In this document: positions 24,271 to 38,617 of the stretch, in pieces | Layout: each line of letters starts with the position of its first letter | How positions within the stretch are numbered: position 1 is the stretch's first letter | Source of the DNA: Apostichopus japonicus | Taxonomy: Eukaryota > Echinodermata > Holothuroidea > Aspidochirotida > Stichopodidae | Direction: 5' to 3' | Assembly (NCBI RefSeq): GCF_037975245.1 | Contig: NC_092562.1 | Location: 19,500,054-19,564,053, forward strand | Length of the DNA: 64,000 bases | The notes under the pieces: model-generated | Seen by the model: the letters and a program-made list of their open reading frames with translations, nothing else | Databases searched by the model: none | Told to the model about the DNA's origin: nothing | Made by a program: the position numbers and the translations under genes

Positions 24271-27200
24271 AATGTGTTATGTAGAGCTATTCAGCTATAA
24301 CTCATTTTAATCTTTTTTTTTTGGAATTCATAGATGCCAAGTCACTTGAGGCTGAATGTTCACAATGTCTTTTTATTTCTTTTCTTTTATTTACATGTTA
24401 GGGAAAGTGAAACCTGGAAGCTTTCACCCATGCATGGCATTTGTCAAAAAAGAAATTTACTTAACAAGATGTAGTGACAGAATTACTAGAATTGTGGGCT
24501 AGTATTTTAACATATTTTGGCAAGCATTCTGCTATTTAAACCAATTTCAATGTGCTAAGAGGTTGCCTTGAACTGATGTAATTATAGAAGGCGGATGTAT
24601 TTGAACTGTCAGTTATTTGAAAGGTGACTAGAGGTATTTAACAGTGTACCAGATATTTAGAAGAGGATTGAATTATGTTCTAAAACTTTATTGTACAGTA
24701 ATATAGCACACTCACTATGCCATTTGTAGTAGAATTTTGCCGTTCCCAGTAGTAAAGAAAAGGCACTGGCATTTTTATGCCAGAGAAGAGACATGTTGCT
24801 TCATTGTGTTAGCTTGAGAAATATGCCAGTGGGACTTTGACTTTTTAGTAGATTTTTCAGGCTCTTGCATTTTTTATCAAGTGGCTAAAATTCTAGGCCT
24901 GCTATCTGTCTGTTTCTCATATCCGGATACTGTAAGTTCAAACCTTTCCAGAGCAGAAAAGCATCATCTAGGTTGAAGGGAAAGCTGCTGCTACAAAGAC
25001 ATGTTCCCAATCATGATTAAAAAATATTCACATTTTTAATTCCCAGATTAATTTTATGGTAAGTACAGTAGGAGTGGGGACATGCTCACAAATATAAATG
25101 TAGAGTGGAATTATGTTAGTGGTGTAATATGAAATGGGTAAGTAGGAGTGGGGACATGGCTCACAAATATATGTTAATATAGAGTGGAACTATGTTAGTG
25201 GTGTGATATGAAATAGGGTAAAAGAAGGAAATTATACATCATATTATAGTCCAATGAGAAAGAAAGAGAAAGGAGTGAGTAGAGATGTTGTCTATACATC
25301 CATATTGGATTTTAAGGTATGTCTTTATTCCATATTCCACACATTCTATGTCCATATTCCTTAAGGTTTAAACCCTTAATGAGTTTGCCTTTCCCCGATA
25401 AGTCTAGTTGTTAATGCACAATCCTGGACTTTTTACTCCATACTTCAGTCACGTATATTTTGTCACATTTGCATATCCCATGGTTTCTGTGGTACGTAAC
25501 TGTCCGTCTAAGTAGCTAATGCATCCATACTTATCATGTTGTGTAGTTTGAGGACATCCCTTGAAATGCATTGTTGCATTCAAAATTATCACTTCAGAAA
25601 TTCATGTGAGGCAGCCCCCCCCCCAAAAAAAACTGTACATGTAACAAGAACATATACACCCCTCCACCCCCCCCCCAAAAAAAAATAATAGATATAAATG
25701 AAAGAGCCAATCATGTGCTGCATAAATCAGTAATGAATAGCAGAATCCAAGGCCATTATTCTAGGTTAATAAGTTCATTCTGAGGCATTGGATTAATTAA
25801 ATCAGAGACTGAGGCAATTTTTGAGGGACGGAGCGAGATGAGAAAATGTTAGTATACTGACGTACTCATTAAAAGCATGAAACTACATTCAAGCAATTAT
25901 GCTCTGAATTTTGGAGGGAAATAAAAGAAAATCTGTAAAACAACACCCATAAATTCTTTTTGACAAAATTTTGAATGGGATAAAGTGAAGTATTGCTGTC
26001 CCAAGTGTGCTGGGATTAGACAAATAATGTGAAACATTGTTTTCAACCGTCAGACTATTAATTTTTTTTTTCCATTTTCATCCTCAATACATTTTATCCC
26101 TATTAGATATTTGATTGCCAAATTTAAATCTTTCTTGTTTGGAAATAAATTTGATGATTTGAATCCCACTTTTGGAAACCTAGCGCATTTGAAAGCTTAA
26201 ATTTTAGTCAGATTTCTGGTTGCTCTCTGTTGCTTAATAGTTGCCCTTTTGATGATTTTGAATCCCTTTAAATTGCTTATATTAGTAATGCCAGTATCTA
26301 CATTCTCTATTAAGTTCTTAAGTTCATATTTTCTTCTTCCACCAAAATGATTTACATATATATAGAAATTATTGTTTAAGTTAAATATACAGAATTTTTG
26401 TGACAGAAATATTAAAGAAAGCCTCTGGGCCTGATTGATAAGTATCAAGTTCTTACAAAATTGAAGCTTGCAGTTCAAGATTGACTTATCAATGAGTAAA
26501 TGTTATTTTGTTTTATACAGTAGGATAGAAATCAAATACTGTGGCTTTTAATACTGAATCATATTTCTCTGTTATGAGCTTATTATATTAATGCTAAAGA
26601 AAGCTTAAACTTAAGGGGTTAGTTCCTAATATTTTTTCCAATTTGTCATACATCACTTTCATCATATTCAGAGGACAAAATTACATCTTTATGCTGAAAA
26701 GTTCAAGTCGTCATTTGGGATTTAAACGAATGAATGTCTCCCTCATAAGTTTAGAATAATATATTTAATCAAGACATATCAAATTCACCAAACCAATTTT
26801 CAACAAAAAGAATTGGGGGTTTTCCCAGTAATTATTGTGCAATATCAAAAACCTCAGTTGCAAAATGCTAACAGAAACTGGGCACTCTATGGTTGCCAAT
26901 GAGCACTTTATTTAAACTGTAAACTTAACAAATGATAATATGTTAATAAATTTATTTTCAAGAGCTGAGCTCTCTATTAAACATGTTTAAAATATCAATA
27001 GAGACCTCTGCTGTTGCAGGTGGTTCCATGTGATGGAGGTGCTAGTTTGGTTAGCATTTATGCTAACAGGTCAATGTAATTTATTTTGCACGTTAGTATA
27101 CCTATATATACCACACAGCTATAAAAACTGTTTGAAATGTATTACCCTGCGGACCAGTGCACCTAACTTCTAGATTTTACAATCAGACCCTTGATAGTAT

Positions 27201-30200
27201 GAACAAACTCCTTTGCATCAAGGTTTATATTAATGAGAGCTATATCCCTTCAAAAGTTCAGTTCAAATACAAAGACATATCGCTCTTTGTCATCTAGGTA
27301 AAGCCGGTATTAGGTCGTTTCCATCAATCACAGCCTTCCACAAGGATGGGAAGCAGGCCAAGCTATCAATATTTACATGTCAAGACTTTTATAGGCAAGC
27401 AAGTTAATGTCAGCAGTGATAAAAATGCCCCTAAATCTTCAAACAGAATTTTGTTCGAATATCATCAGGGTCAGTTTTGCTCTGGCTAATTGTTAAGTGT
27501 AACAAGTCATGGTTATTTGTTACTTTCAACAGTATCTACAACTTTTTCTAACTTGAGCCTTATAGAGCTGTTTTAGCCTTGTTCGCATTTGAGATTGCAA
27601 TGGGTATATCAGGGTTTTGTTTTCCCTTGGGTATGTAATAAAGTTGACTATGAACGCATTCATATTGAAAATAGATGCTGGATCAATGTTAAGCCATCGG
27701 CGTATACATTTACCTGGACCAACTATGTCTATGAGGAGACGTGCAAGAAAAACGTACTAACCACGGACAGTCATGTGACATGCTCCTTTGTAGCACTCAA
27801 CTCTTATTGTACTCCTTGAATGTATATTCTTCAACAACTAATGTCCTGATATTATAGCTACAGTACCATATTCCTTGCAAAGCTACGCGAACAATGGAAT
27901 CTAGGAAGTGGTACATTTTTCTAATGTTTATTGTAATTTTCAATTAAAAATTGCCATTTTGAGTATTTTCTTTGAAACAATCTAACTCGCAGCTGGAATA
28001 TACTCATCTTAATAGATCTCTACACAAATGTAAAGACAAGAGAAGCAGACGACAGGATTCATTGTTCCTTAGCAACACAAGGCTCCTTGCCGTTTATACA
28101 TATACAGTATATACATTAACCGTTTATGATATGATAGGAGTGGCGGTGATAACCAATCTATAAGGCTCTGACATAAGATGTCAGAATAATAGCCAGGTTC
28201 CATGCAGATCTAGCTTTTCATGAGATGGAAAGATCTCAACAATGTTGTCATCCAAACCTAAGTTAATCCTAAATTCACTGTAAATGCCATTTAAGTTTGG
28301 TACTATTGTCTACGAAACAGTATTCATTTGAACTGGTAAAAAGGTTAAATAATACGTTAGTAGCATCTGGGTGCATGTCTCACGACCCACCATGGTTGGT
28401 ACATTTCATACTGTGGAGTGAATGTTCCAGGTTATGTTAAGTTCAATTCGTTAATTAAACAGTATGTTATGCAAGGACAAAAAGGGCAGTATATATGACT
28501 GTTTACAAGTCAATTAGCTAGTTATAGTAAACAGTTCATCCACTTTTACACTCGCACTGCTCTGAGTTTATGTGGCGGTGAAAATGGTAACGTAACAGGA
28601 GTTCTCGGTTGCTAGATGCTCTCACAATTGCACATAGTTTGTTAATATCATATTTAAATTACATTAAAAACCACAAACAACCTTTTGATATATATATAAC
28701 CATGCACAGGCAGGAGTACATTCTGAACTTGGAAACTTCAAGGGAAGGAGAGTTCGACATATCGGCATTGTCATTCTTCCCCTTCATCAATTATACCACT
28801 TGACACCTAACGAAGCTTTTTGCATGATATCCACAACAACTTTACCAACAGCCCAAGTATTACCCAACATGATATTGCAAGTACTCAAATTAAAATGTGC
28901 ACTCCTGAAAATTTCCACCAAGCCTAGTATTCTACAGATCGAGTGTTTAATGAAATGATAACAATTTTCAACATTATTCCGTTGCCAAGACACTTTTCCA
29001 TATTATATTTAAGGATCACATAAATTGAAAACAACTACAAAAATCTTATTTATTTGTAACTATATTTATTCACAGTGAAAACTTGGCTAACCAAGCTTTA
29101 AGTTGTAGGATTTTGGTATCTAATACTATCCTGAAATTTGTCCACAAAATTAATACAGAAGGACTGCTTTAAAAGGAAAAGTGATCGGTCTTCCTATTTC
29201 TGGAATTAACTTTCGGGGGCATGCTACAGAATATTTTAAATACTGTAAGCGAATGTACACTGTGCATATATGGTCAAAACAAGACTGCGATGTACTGTAG
29301 GAATACAAGGCAGCAGACCACGCCATAAAGCTTTCGTGCAGTATGTCTGTAACACAATAATTCAATAAATAAACTTATAGCAAAGTTACAATGTACACAA
29401 AATCTAAACCCATTAAAGTGACATAGTTCTTATGTAAATTTCATTTTGGTAAATTACTGTTTCTTCCTTCTATTTATGTAACTTTATTCTAGCCCTTTGC
29501 AATATTCTTGTAAATAATTATTTTTCTGAGTGAAAAACTCTTTGGAGATTATTAATCAAATTCTTAAATAAAATTATGATTAGTAAGGTTGGTAAACCCC
29601 CAGTTTGCTCTTACTAGTTGGTGTTACAGATTCATATAAAAACAAATGTGTCAAAGGATGCTCAGCTATCTGTTTCATCCGATATTAACTGCCAACTCAT
29701 TTTACTTTAAGAAGTGGCTTTATACGCTATTTTATAAGAAATTCTGACAAGTTTACAAAGGGCAATTTTTCTCTATAACTGATATGACAAGGTCAAATTT
29801 CATTTAAATAGTAATTATATAGTTGATTTGCCTGATGGTGCAACAAACACATTTAACCTCTCTGTAATGTGCAAACTGTATTAATTTAATTGAAGTGCTA
29901 ATATTATTGTTGAAGAATGATTTAAACCTTTATACTGTACTGTTCTTTCATGTCATCCATAATTACCAAAAAATGTGAACCTTGAATATTTGTATGTAGT
30001 TTCAGAATTAATTGTAAAAATTGCTAATGTTTAGGCATCAGGTGTTATTGTAGCCACTACATAAATTCTTGGTTCTTTAGAACCAACAAACTATTCAAGT
30101 ACCTTTATTTTAATTTCAGCTTGTTTTGAAAGTTCTATTTGTTCAGATGATGTGAAATTGAATTCAATCTTATCATCTGCTCAAAGATGAGCAGAGCAGA

Positions 30201-32910
30201 GCGGAGCATTTTGGCTATCCTAATATCAAAATGACCGTAACTGACCTTATAGTTAAGCGAAATGAAAAAGACAATGAAATGTGATATGGTTGCAGCAGTT
30301 TTTAGTTAATCAATTTACGTCTGTGAGGAGACATCATTTGAAAGGAGAGCCTACAAATGCTTGACTGTCAGTCTGGTCTCTTACAACAGTATAAGCCTTT
30401 CCAGGATTTATAAATATTGGTCTATATGAGAAACAAAATTTATAAAAAGTCTGAAGTTTGCTTTCAGATCAGTTGCCAAAAGCTTGCTTTAAGTTTGCAA
30501 AGTTAGCAAAGCATATTAACACAATATTGAAATAAATTTTAAATACAATGTGAAGGTTGGTATAAAGGGACTCGATCTTGGCCTCTGTTTGTGTATTTTG
30601 ATGGGCCAAGGGAAACAATGTAAGGAAATCAGATTGACCAGTTCACCACTGCTAGAACAAATGCATAAAAATTACAGTACATAACAAACTAGTCCATTAT
30701 TCTAGTCACATAAATATTAAATTGTCTTCTTTGCTACGATAAAGTAGGGTAAAGTTTATCACACAGACATTAAGTGTTAAAATAGATCATGGCTGACCAT
30801 TATCTGAATTTCTAGCATATTTGTGGATGAAAAATTAGGATCTTGAAAGGTCCTACCTAACTTTTCTGAGGGATCTCATTGACATTTAAGGATGGGGTAC
30901 AGTTAGTTTCAGTCAGGGAAAAAAAATCAATAGGATGATCCATAGTAAGGGTTTAAAAGTTTTAAACACTTGACCAGTTCTTATCTAACAATTTTGTTAT
31001 GTTGTTAGTAATGAATCAATGACCAATCCTCTTTTCTCTCTCTATTTCCCTCCCTGTTCAATTGTCACTAATGTAAACAATTGGTTTTGCCAACAGATTA
31101 TCTAGAAAGCATTTTTCCTCTCTTCTACTGACAAGTGAATCACATGTCTTAACAATCTTAACTTGGTTTCACAAAAACCAGCTCTGTCTTTAAACAGATT
31201 TATTAGTACAATTCCTTTACTTTGTGTAACTGTTGAAAATGAACAAGCAACTTTGCACACTCTCTTGGACTGTCATATATGTCTAGCTAGCTTCAAGTAG
31301 ATGACTGTCCTCATACATACAATAATGTTTCAGACCTTACTTTACCTTGCTTTCCAAAAAATCAATTTTGTGTCAATTGTTATTGAGGTGTCGTGTAAAA
31401 ATGTTCATCAAAGAAAATAAAAGAGAAATTTTCATGATCATGAGAAGATAGTATTAACATGCTTTATCTTGCAGTATGGAATTCTTGAAAGCCTCAAGGA
31501 GGTTAGAAATGAAACTCTACTCACCCAGTAGAGTTTGTTGACGCAGCTGGATAAGGTGTCATTCAGCGCTTCGTAAAAAGCAAGTGTATTAAATTAGAAA
31601 GGGGGGAAGAAAAAATAAGACTCGCATCAAACTGCACATTGATCCACGGTAAAAATTCTTCAGGCATAAATTTCAGTGTGGCTGGCTATTAACTGTTCAC
31701 CTCGAAGAAAAATGTATCTGATACTCATGTGGTCGTATAAAGAATATGTTAACTGTTTTTTTCTTCTCCCTTTTCTTTATTGATGGAATTTAAATACATA
31801 CAGTAGCAAGAACACATATGTGACATTAAGCATGAGACAAACAACGAGTATATAGTTGCAGTAACCGAACGGCAATGCAATAATCAATATTTACAGACGT
31901 TTCAGCATACTTGGTTTACATTCCAAATGTTGTAATTGTTTCAAATGTTTATTTCAATTTGGAAAGAAAATTAAACTTTGAAAAGTAAAATATTTTTCAT
32001 TGGTAGTTAAATCATTGTATGTCAATGAGATTAGGGATGCATGAAAAACATTGTAAATGCTATTGATTTGCTATGCTTTAGTGCAAAAGATAACTGTTTC
32101 AAACAGAAAACCTAGCTAAATAACCAAGTTATATATAGCAAAGTTAATATCATAGAAAACTAAAGCTAGTTGGATTGATAATTAACAAGGTCACTGCATG
32201 ATACAGCATAATAAGAAGTCTTTATTTAATGTACTGTTCAGTTTTGATATGGATGAACATAGCATGACCAAGTCTTGGCCCAGTATATATAGCAGTCCTG
32301 GTATATTTCAAATATGTAACATGTTAAAATATGACAGGAGGCCCCAAAACTCCATGGTCATAATTCATTTTGCAAAGTTGAAAAGGTATGCTTTTTAATC
32401 ACAGATCTATGTTATCTGAAATATATAAGCAATTTTAGTTTGCTATGTTTTTGTACCAATAATTATTACCCTTTTCAAGCTCGTTGGGTTCAGACAGAGA
32501 TGACATGGGAGCACACTAAAGAGCTGTATGTCAGACTAAAATAACAATAAAATTAAATAATAAATATCTGTCATTGTATATTATTATCCTGTCAATTATA
32601 GTTTGCTTTTTTGTTCTTTTTATAACTTTACATGTCAGTAGATCACTTGGAAAGTTTGGAGAACCAGCTCTCATATTCTTATGGAAATAATGTAAAGCAA
32701 TTCCAGTTACCTTAAATTAAGTTGCCAAATTCTATGCAAGCAAAAAATATGCAGCTATTTATATCAGGGAGTTGTTATGGAACAACTCACTGTTTATATC
32801 AGTTGGCTTGGCAATTACAACCAAATTAACATAGCATAGTGTGAATTTTCATTTTCTGTTTGAATTGCCCACAGGTCAACGTCACCTGTCTATGACACTT
32901 AGACCTAAAA
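24271..32910. other. 8.6-kb gene-free intron-like stretch
   Basis: AT-rich, mostly unique-looking sequence. It includes an imperfect 74/80-bp tandem duplication (25067-25220), C/A runs near 25617 and 25669, and scattered TATA repeats. No exon with matching phase, RNA gene or transposon ends was found. The 76-codon frame at 27589-27819 has no usable splice context. Confidence 0.5.
25067..25220. repeat. Two-copy tandem duplication (74 and 80 bp)
   Basis: AGTAGGAGTGGGGACATG starts both units, at 25067 and 25141. Both run to ATGTTAGTGGTGT-ATATGAAAT before the next unit. Small indels separate the copies. Confidence 0.85.
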
Positions 32911-32915
32911 TAACT

Positions 32916-32972
32916 TACAGTACAGTACAGTACAGTACAGTACAGTACAGTACAGTACAGTACAGTACAGTA
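32916..32972. repeat. Pentanucleotide microsatellite (TACAG)n
   Basis: Eleven uninterrupted copies of TACAG, followed nearby by two further partial units (GTACAGTACG at about 32978-32987). Confidence 0.95.
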
Positions 32973-32989
32973 ATAAAGTACAGTACGTG

Positions 32990-34132
32990 TCTAAATTCTT
33001 TAGCCTTTCAGGAATTGTAGAATGAATGTGTTAAAAATTCTGCAAAGGTGTTACAACTTGAAAGGTTACAGAGAGCACACTATGAAGATGCATATAAATT
33101 TCAAAAAATAATGTCAAAAGAGGGAAATTGTAAACATATCTATCCTAAAGTAGGCTTATTTGAATTAATTAAAGCTATGAAACCAATAGTATATTATTCA
33201 GAGTGCTATGAAGTATGTACGATCCAACAATGGATTACTAACCATTTCAGGGTTGTTAATACCCCTAGTAAAGTCTTATAGTATTGTCCTGTGTAGCAAA
33301 GTTGATTCAAAATATGATTATTTCATATGATCATATTGTTTGTGAAAGTACATTGTGCAACAAAAATGCGTGTGTCATCTGGGGACAACACATCAACTGT
33401 TTTCAGCAAGGCAGTTAAGACACATGTCACTTCAAGTTGTTCCATTCTTCAATTGAAATACCCTTCCTACTCTCAAAGTTGCACAAACGCTTTTGAACAA
33501 CCCACAGACTGTCTTGATTAAAATGTTTGCTCACCTGAGTTATACCCAGCTGATGATTCGTAAACATACAGCCAAATTATCCCCCCCCCCTCCCCCATTT
33601 TTATAGATATTAAATGTAAAAACAATTTTTGCTTGAAATTATTTAATTAAAACTAGATAGAATGTTGATTGGTTGCATTGAATGGTTGTTAAAGCATTTG
33701 CACAGTTTATGTTTACCTAGAGTGTAGGGAGTAAAAAAATTATCTGCAGGTTTGAGGCTTATTGATTTGTTTTTGCATAGCAATATTCAAAATATGATGG
33801 TTTTGTGTAGGTATATAAATCTTAATTGCAAATTTGTGTAGCAATTTGACTATCCCGCATAGTATTTTGATATGCTATATGATATAGCAGATAAATCATT
33901 CCATGAAGAGTAGAATACATGTTTTAGATCACTATAGGTATTGTATCAGCATGTGCTACTACTACTAAGTGCTACTACTACTAATACAGTGGATTTATAT
34001 AGCACAAAATAAAAAATGAAAAGGGTAGCTGCTATAGCCGCCTAACAAAACAAGTTAATCGCAATCAAAAGAACATGACATGAACTTACTATTATATATT
34101 CCTTTGATATTCTTTGCTGACGTGATGTTAAA
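32990..34132. other. Gene-free intron-like stretch
   Basis: AT-rich with a C-run near 33581. The short frames at 33048-33281 and 33327-33521 lack coding features. A near-duplicate CTACTACTA patch occurs at about 33956-33982. Confidence 0.45.
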
Positions 34133-34138
34133 GCTATA

Positions 34139-34860
34139 CAGGGATGTAAGTCTTCCGTATTTTTACGGAAATCCGGTTTTTTTTTCAGGGATGTAAGTCT
34201 TCCGTATTTTTACGGAAATCCGTTTTTTTTTTAATTCCAATAAAGTTCCACAAAATTGTTCGAATATCAAAGACACAACGCGGCAAAAATGCCTGGCCCG
34301 TTGCAGCAAGCTAACTTCAACTTTCACTCATCGATCAATCAAAATACCATTCCTGTTTCGCATCATCGCATTGCACTGTACAACATTGTGCCATGTGAAT
34401 ATCGTTGCGTACGTGCGAACTTCAATTCGCCATAGCTCATTTCTGTCGTTGAAAAACCTTGCCTAATTCACGTTGATTGGACTGCTAATTGATATCTTCG
34501 TAACTGCTGGTGCTCGACATAACTTTCGGAATTAACGCTTGTGATATTTGTGAGCGGCGGAAATCTACGGGATACGCATATGAAAGTCGATATTTGTGAT
34601 CGCATTCGAATGTGAGACTGTTTTTTATTCCATAGTTCGCTGCGACGTATTCGTAACTTTGAGCTAGCCTAACATAACGATAGTGTGTAAGTAGTAAGAA
34701 CTAGGGGTAAGATGTGTTAGCGCTAATACTTCTGAGCTAGCCTAACACAACGATAGTGTGTAAGTAGTCAAAGCTAGGAGTAGGATGTGTTAGGACGGCA
34801 TTCACCCGGGGTCTCCGAATAGTTTTCCGTTTTTTTTTTTTGGCTGCACTTACATCCCTG
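34139..34860. mobile_element. MITE with CAGGGATGTAAGT termini and duplicated left end
   Basis: A 722-bp element with 13-bp inverted termini (CAGGGATGTAAGT on the left, ACTTACATCCCTG at 34848-34860), flanked by GCTATA (34133-34138 and 34861-34866). The first 49 bp are repeated in tandem: CAGGGATGTAAGTCTTCCGT starts at 34139 and again at 34188. Each copy contains the hairpin TTCCGTATTTTTACGGAA. A further internal duplication of about 73 bp begins with GAGCTAGCCTAACA (34661 and 34734). There is no transposase. It is hAT-like by its CAG ends, although only six flanking bases match. Confidence 0.8.
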
Positions 34861-34951
34861 GCTATATAATGTAATAAAATACAACAAAGTAATGAACTCA
34901 TAACATGGATATAGGTCTAATATGCATTAAATATGTATCTGCTCCCTGCAG

Positions 34952-34981
34952 GCATCATTGATCAGCTGTCTTCAAATACAG
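34952..34981 (+). CDS. Candidate 30-nt microexon
   Basis: Lies between a good acceptor (TCTGCTCCCTGCAG, with a branchpoint-like CTAAT about 32 nt upstream) and a donor (ACAG|gtaggc). Its length is a multiple of three and it is open in the phase set by the exon ending at 1043. The preceding G plus GC makes Gly, then ATC ATT GAT CAG CTG TCT TCA AAT ACA and a final G, giving G-IIDQLSSNT-G. Including or skipping it would therefore keep the frame, typical of alternatively spliced neuronal or muscle microexons. It sits only 91 bp downstream of the MITE 34139-34860. A 30-nt match of splice signals could be chance, hence moderate confidence. Confidence 0.42.
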
Positions 34982-37900
34982 GTAGGCCTCTGTTAATACA
35001 TTGTGTGCTGCATCTCCTCTTCTGTATATTCATGTTTCACAGTTTGCCTTCTTCAATTAGGCCAAGGTTTATATCTTTTCTTTAAGATATATGGTAAATA
35101 AAAAAGAAAGATTGAAAAAGAGTTCTCATTGATATGTATATAAACTATAAACAATCGATCAATGCAAATTTTGCTCAAGATTGAGTGTTTCAATGTCAAA
35201 TATCACATAAACCAAAGTCTCTATGAAAACATTCCCTGCAGAGCAGCGGAAAAACAACTTTCTTATTTAACATGCACCCTGTACATAGAGCACTGACCAA
35301 ATGAATGTATTAAGAGATCTAGCAAGGTTGACTAAAGTGCTAGCACTCACCTCATTTTATTTAAAACTTTAGAAGCACTTCATTGAATTAATTCAACCCA
35401 GTGGGCAAAGTTGCTATGCCGATAGTGCCCATACATGTATTAATGACCATGCATATCTAAATTTGCATACTGTAGGTTTGCTGAAATTTATGGAGATATT
35501 GTGTGATTATAAGAAACAGTGGGATATTCCAATGGATTTTAAAAGACATAGAATCATGATATTTGAGTGTCTCAAGATCTGTTGTTGACTGGAACAAAAG
35601 ATGGTATGTCATGCAACAAAGGCCTATTAATATCATAATTCATCAACATGCACACATATTAAAAATTGAAGAACAAACAGTTTGGGTTAATTACAAATTA
35701 TATTGTCAAATACTTTTATATGCTTTTGTGTTTCTTTTCTTAAAAGCATGAAGACAAGTAAGCCCCTAATTCATAGTTTATCAAAATTCATGTTTTATTG
35801 TAATCTTGATTTCATGTCTTGCACATTTCACTATTTTAATATAGGTTGCTGTTTACAACATTAAGATTACTGAGTGCTAATTACTAACATTGTAACGACG
35901 CCTTTTCCACCCTTTCCGGTCCTCTTTTTTCATTGTTCATCCCTATACCTAAGGGTAGCACTTTTTAAAGCTTGTACCGTAACTGGAGGTGTATGGTAAC
36001 TTCCCATGTCCCCCAATTTCGCGTACAGTATTATATGTAACTGTACAGATAGACACCATAGTTGCCGTGTTAGAAAGTCAAGTTGTGTCAACCACTTTTT
36101 CTATCCCAATTTCAATCTACAAAGCCTAAGTAACGAAAACAACCAGACTTGCCACAGATGAACAAGGAAACATCCATTTGAAAACATTTTGTGGAATATT
36201 TCACCCATTTAGCAGAATATTACTGCAAACTTGTACGAAGTTAGGGAACTATATTTCCTTGCTGTTTGTGGCAGAACCTTTTCAAAGTATTGATAGACAC
36301 ATATAGCTGAAGGATAGAATTAAACCATACTGAGCTAAATCCAGGGATTGTCATCACCGCTAACCTTTGAAAGAACATTAATGCCCGTACTACTGTATAC
36401 ATACTACATAATACAGTAGGTATGTTAAAATGTACGTCAAGAATTGATCCCTTTATAATGACGCGTCCCCACTTTAATTACAGTCTAGTTCTAGCTGTAC
36501 TCAAATTATCACAAATCAAATATCAAATGCACTTTTATGGAGGTTGTCTCTATCAAAAGAGCTGTGATAGTTATATCCCCCCACCCCTTCCCCTCCCACC
36601 ACCAAACAAAATATGTATATATTTTGAGCTATTATTAATATTCTCTCCTGTGTTAGGATGGATATGAACTTTAACGACTATAATATAATACTTATCTGCA
36701 TGCCATTAATGAAGTATTGCGGCACTCAGTGTTTCACTAGCCTGCTTACAGGTTGCTATGTTCGAGAGGTTCTAAATGTAAAGAGCTTTAATCTCACCGG
36801 GGGAGATGGTAGGGCAAATCCCTTGCAATTATGTCCTTGTTTTACAGTTACATGCACAGACAAGTTAGATTTCCTGGAAGTTGAAATCATCACTTAATAG
36901 AAAATTGAACAAGACGGAGGCTCCCTTCAGTGTTATGGATTATTTTCGACGTTAATGTTCATATCTCAATTTCAAAAGACTGAAGTCATTGTGTGGATGG
37001 GCTTGTCAGGCATCTGGGGAATCAAATCCAACAACCATCTTTAGCTGCTATGATAGAGATACTTGTAATGAAAAGTTCTCACAATATATCTATCAACATA
37101 TATCTACAGAAAACTTGCTATATATCATTGAGATGTCGGAATTCAAATGCTGCGTTAGTGGGTTAAATCCTCCCCACCCCCCCCAATATGTGATGTCCTA
37201 GTACCACTAGGATGTGATAACTTTCACCTTTCCTTTTTATTTCTTTGTATACTCTCAAGGTTACCTTCAATTTTGATGCTGGCTGAGACCAGCATCTGCT
37301 CTCGTTGTCAAGATCAACTTCTATAGTGTAAATATGCATCAATTTGACATGAGATATCCGGTTATTTAACCTGGTACCTAGCATATGGTTGTCTGTCTTG
37401 CGGGAAGACTTGAGTGATGAACTGCCATCGGTTTTTGTTTGTTTAATCGCACCATACTGGTGAAGCCCTGCTCCATATTTCTCGGTTATCAAGAAAATCA
37501 CATTTCATACTATCCTGGGTTCTTTCCATTGAGTAACTTTGTGTTAATTCTTCGTGTTCGCCAATCTTCCTTATGTGCTTGCAACTTATTTTACTCAGCA
37601 CATACCCGGCTATAGGCCTAGCCTAGTAAAGGTACTTCGCTGTTGTGTAAATGTCAGTACTACGTACAAGAGTATACAGTCTTGTATTACATGTGTACTA
37701 GTATAGTACTGTAGCACATGCACAGCTAACGGCAACCATGGCAACATCACAGCTTTATTTGGCAGTCCACATTTGCGCAAAGGACACTCCCAGTCCCATT
37801 ATACTGGTAACATCCGGTTAGAGATATGGGAGGATCTGAGTATGACTTACATGTAAACGCGTCTGGATCAACATTTTATTACACCCTGTAGATATCACAA

Positions 37901-38609
37901 GGGCAGATAATATCAGTGGATATAGTGTAAAACCACCCACTGATACCTGTGCCAGTATTTTGCCATGGCTAATTACTGTAAACTTATTTATTCAGCATTC
38001 GTAAAGAAAATAAGCATTTAAGATCTGAAGAGTTGAAAAGTTGAAAATATTGCAGGTGGTATGGTAGTATAGGGTAATCTACATAGCAGAAATACAGATT
38101 CAGAAAACAGATATTGCATGCTAATAAATTCACGTCAAGGAGAGAGGTACGAAAAATAAACAATGCAATATACTGTGCCAAGCTTGAAATATCACTTGTG
38201 CAATGCATTGTGTCAGTTTAACTTAGAACAGTACACTATATACAGCCACATTTAAATCACAGCCATTATTCAGTCACAGGTCTCTGAGAAAATCATTCTC
38301 TTTGCACATCGATGAGTGAGACAATCATGTTAACTAGTTTTTTTGAAATCGGTAAATGTAAAGGAAAAGACATGTCAAACAATCAATCGTCAAAAGTTTG
38401 AACAATCACAGGAATCCCATTGAGGCCTTATCACAGTCAGTGATCCATAAAACATAAGGTTGGAGAGATGCTTACCATTTATGGTAAAGAAGTTTTTTTA
38501 AATTTTTGAGAGGTAAAAATGATTCATTTAAAAAATGAAACTGGCAAATAATTGCTTCCTAATGTGTTGAGTTTCAAGAAGAAAGAAAGCATTTGCCACA
38601 CTTCACAGG
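34982..38609. other. 3.6-kb gene-free intron-like stretch
   Basis: AT-rich with no transposon ends recognised. The frames at 36422-36897 and the minus frame 37163-37501 are isolated and include C-run translations. Confidence 0.45.
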
Positions 38610-38617
38610 GTTTTAAC

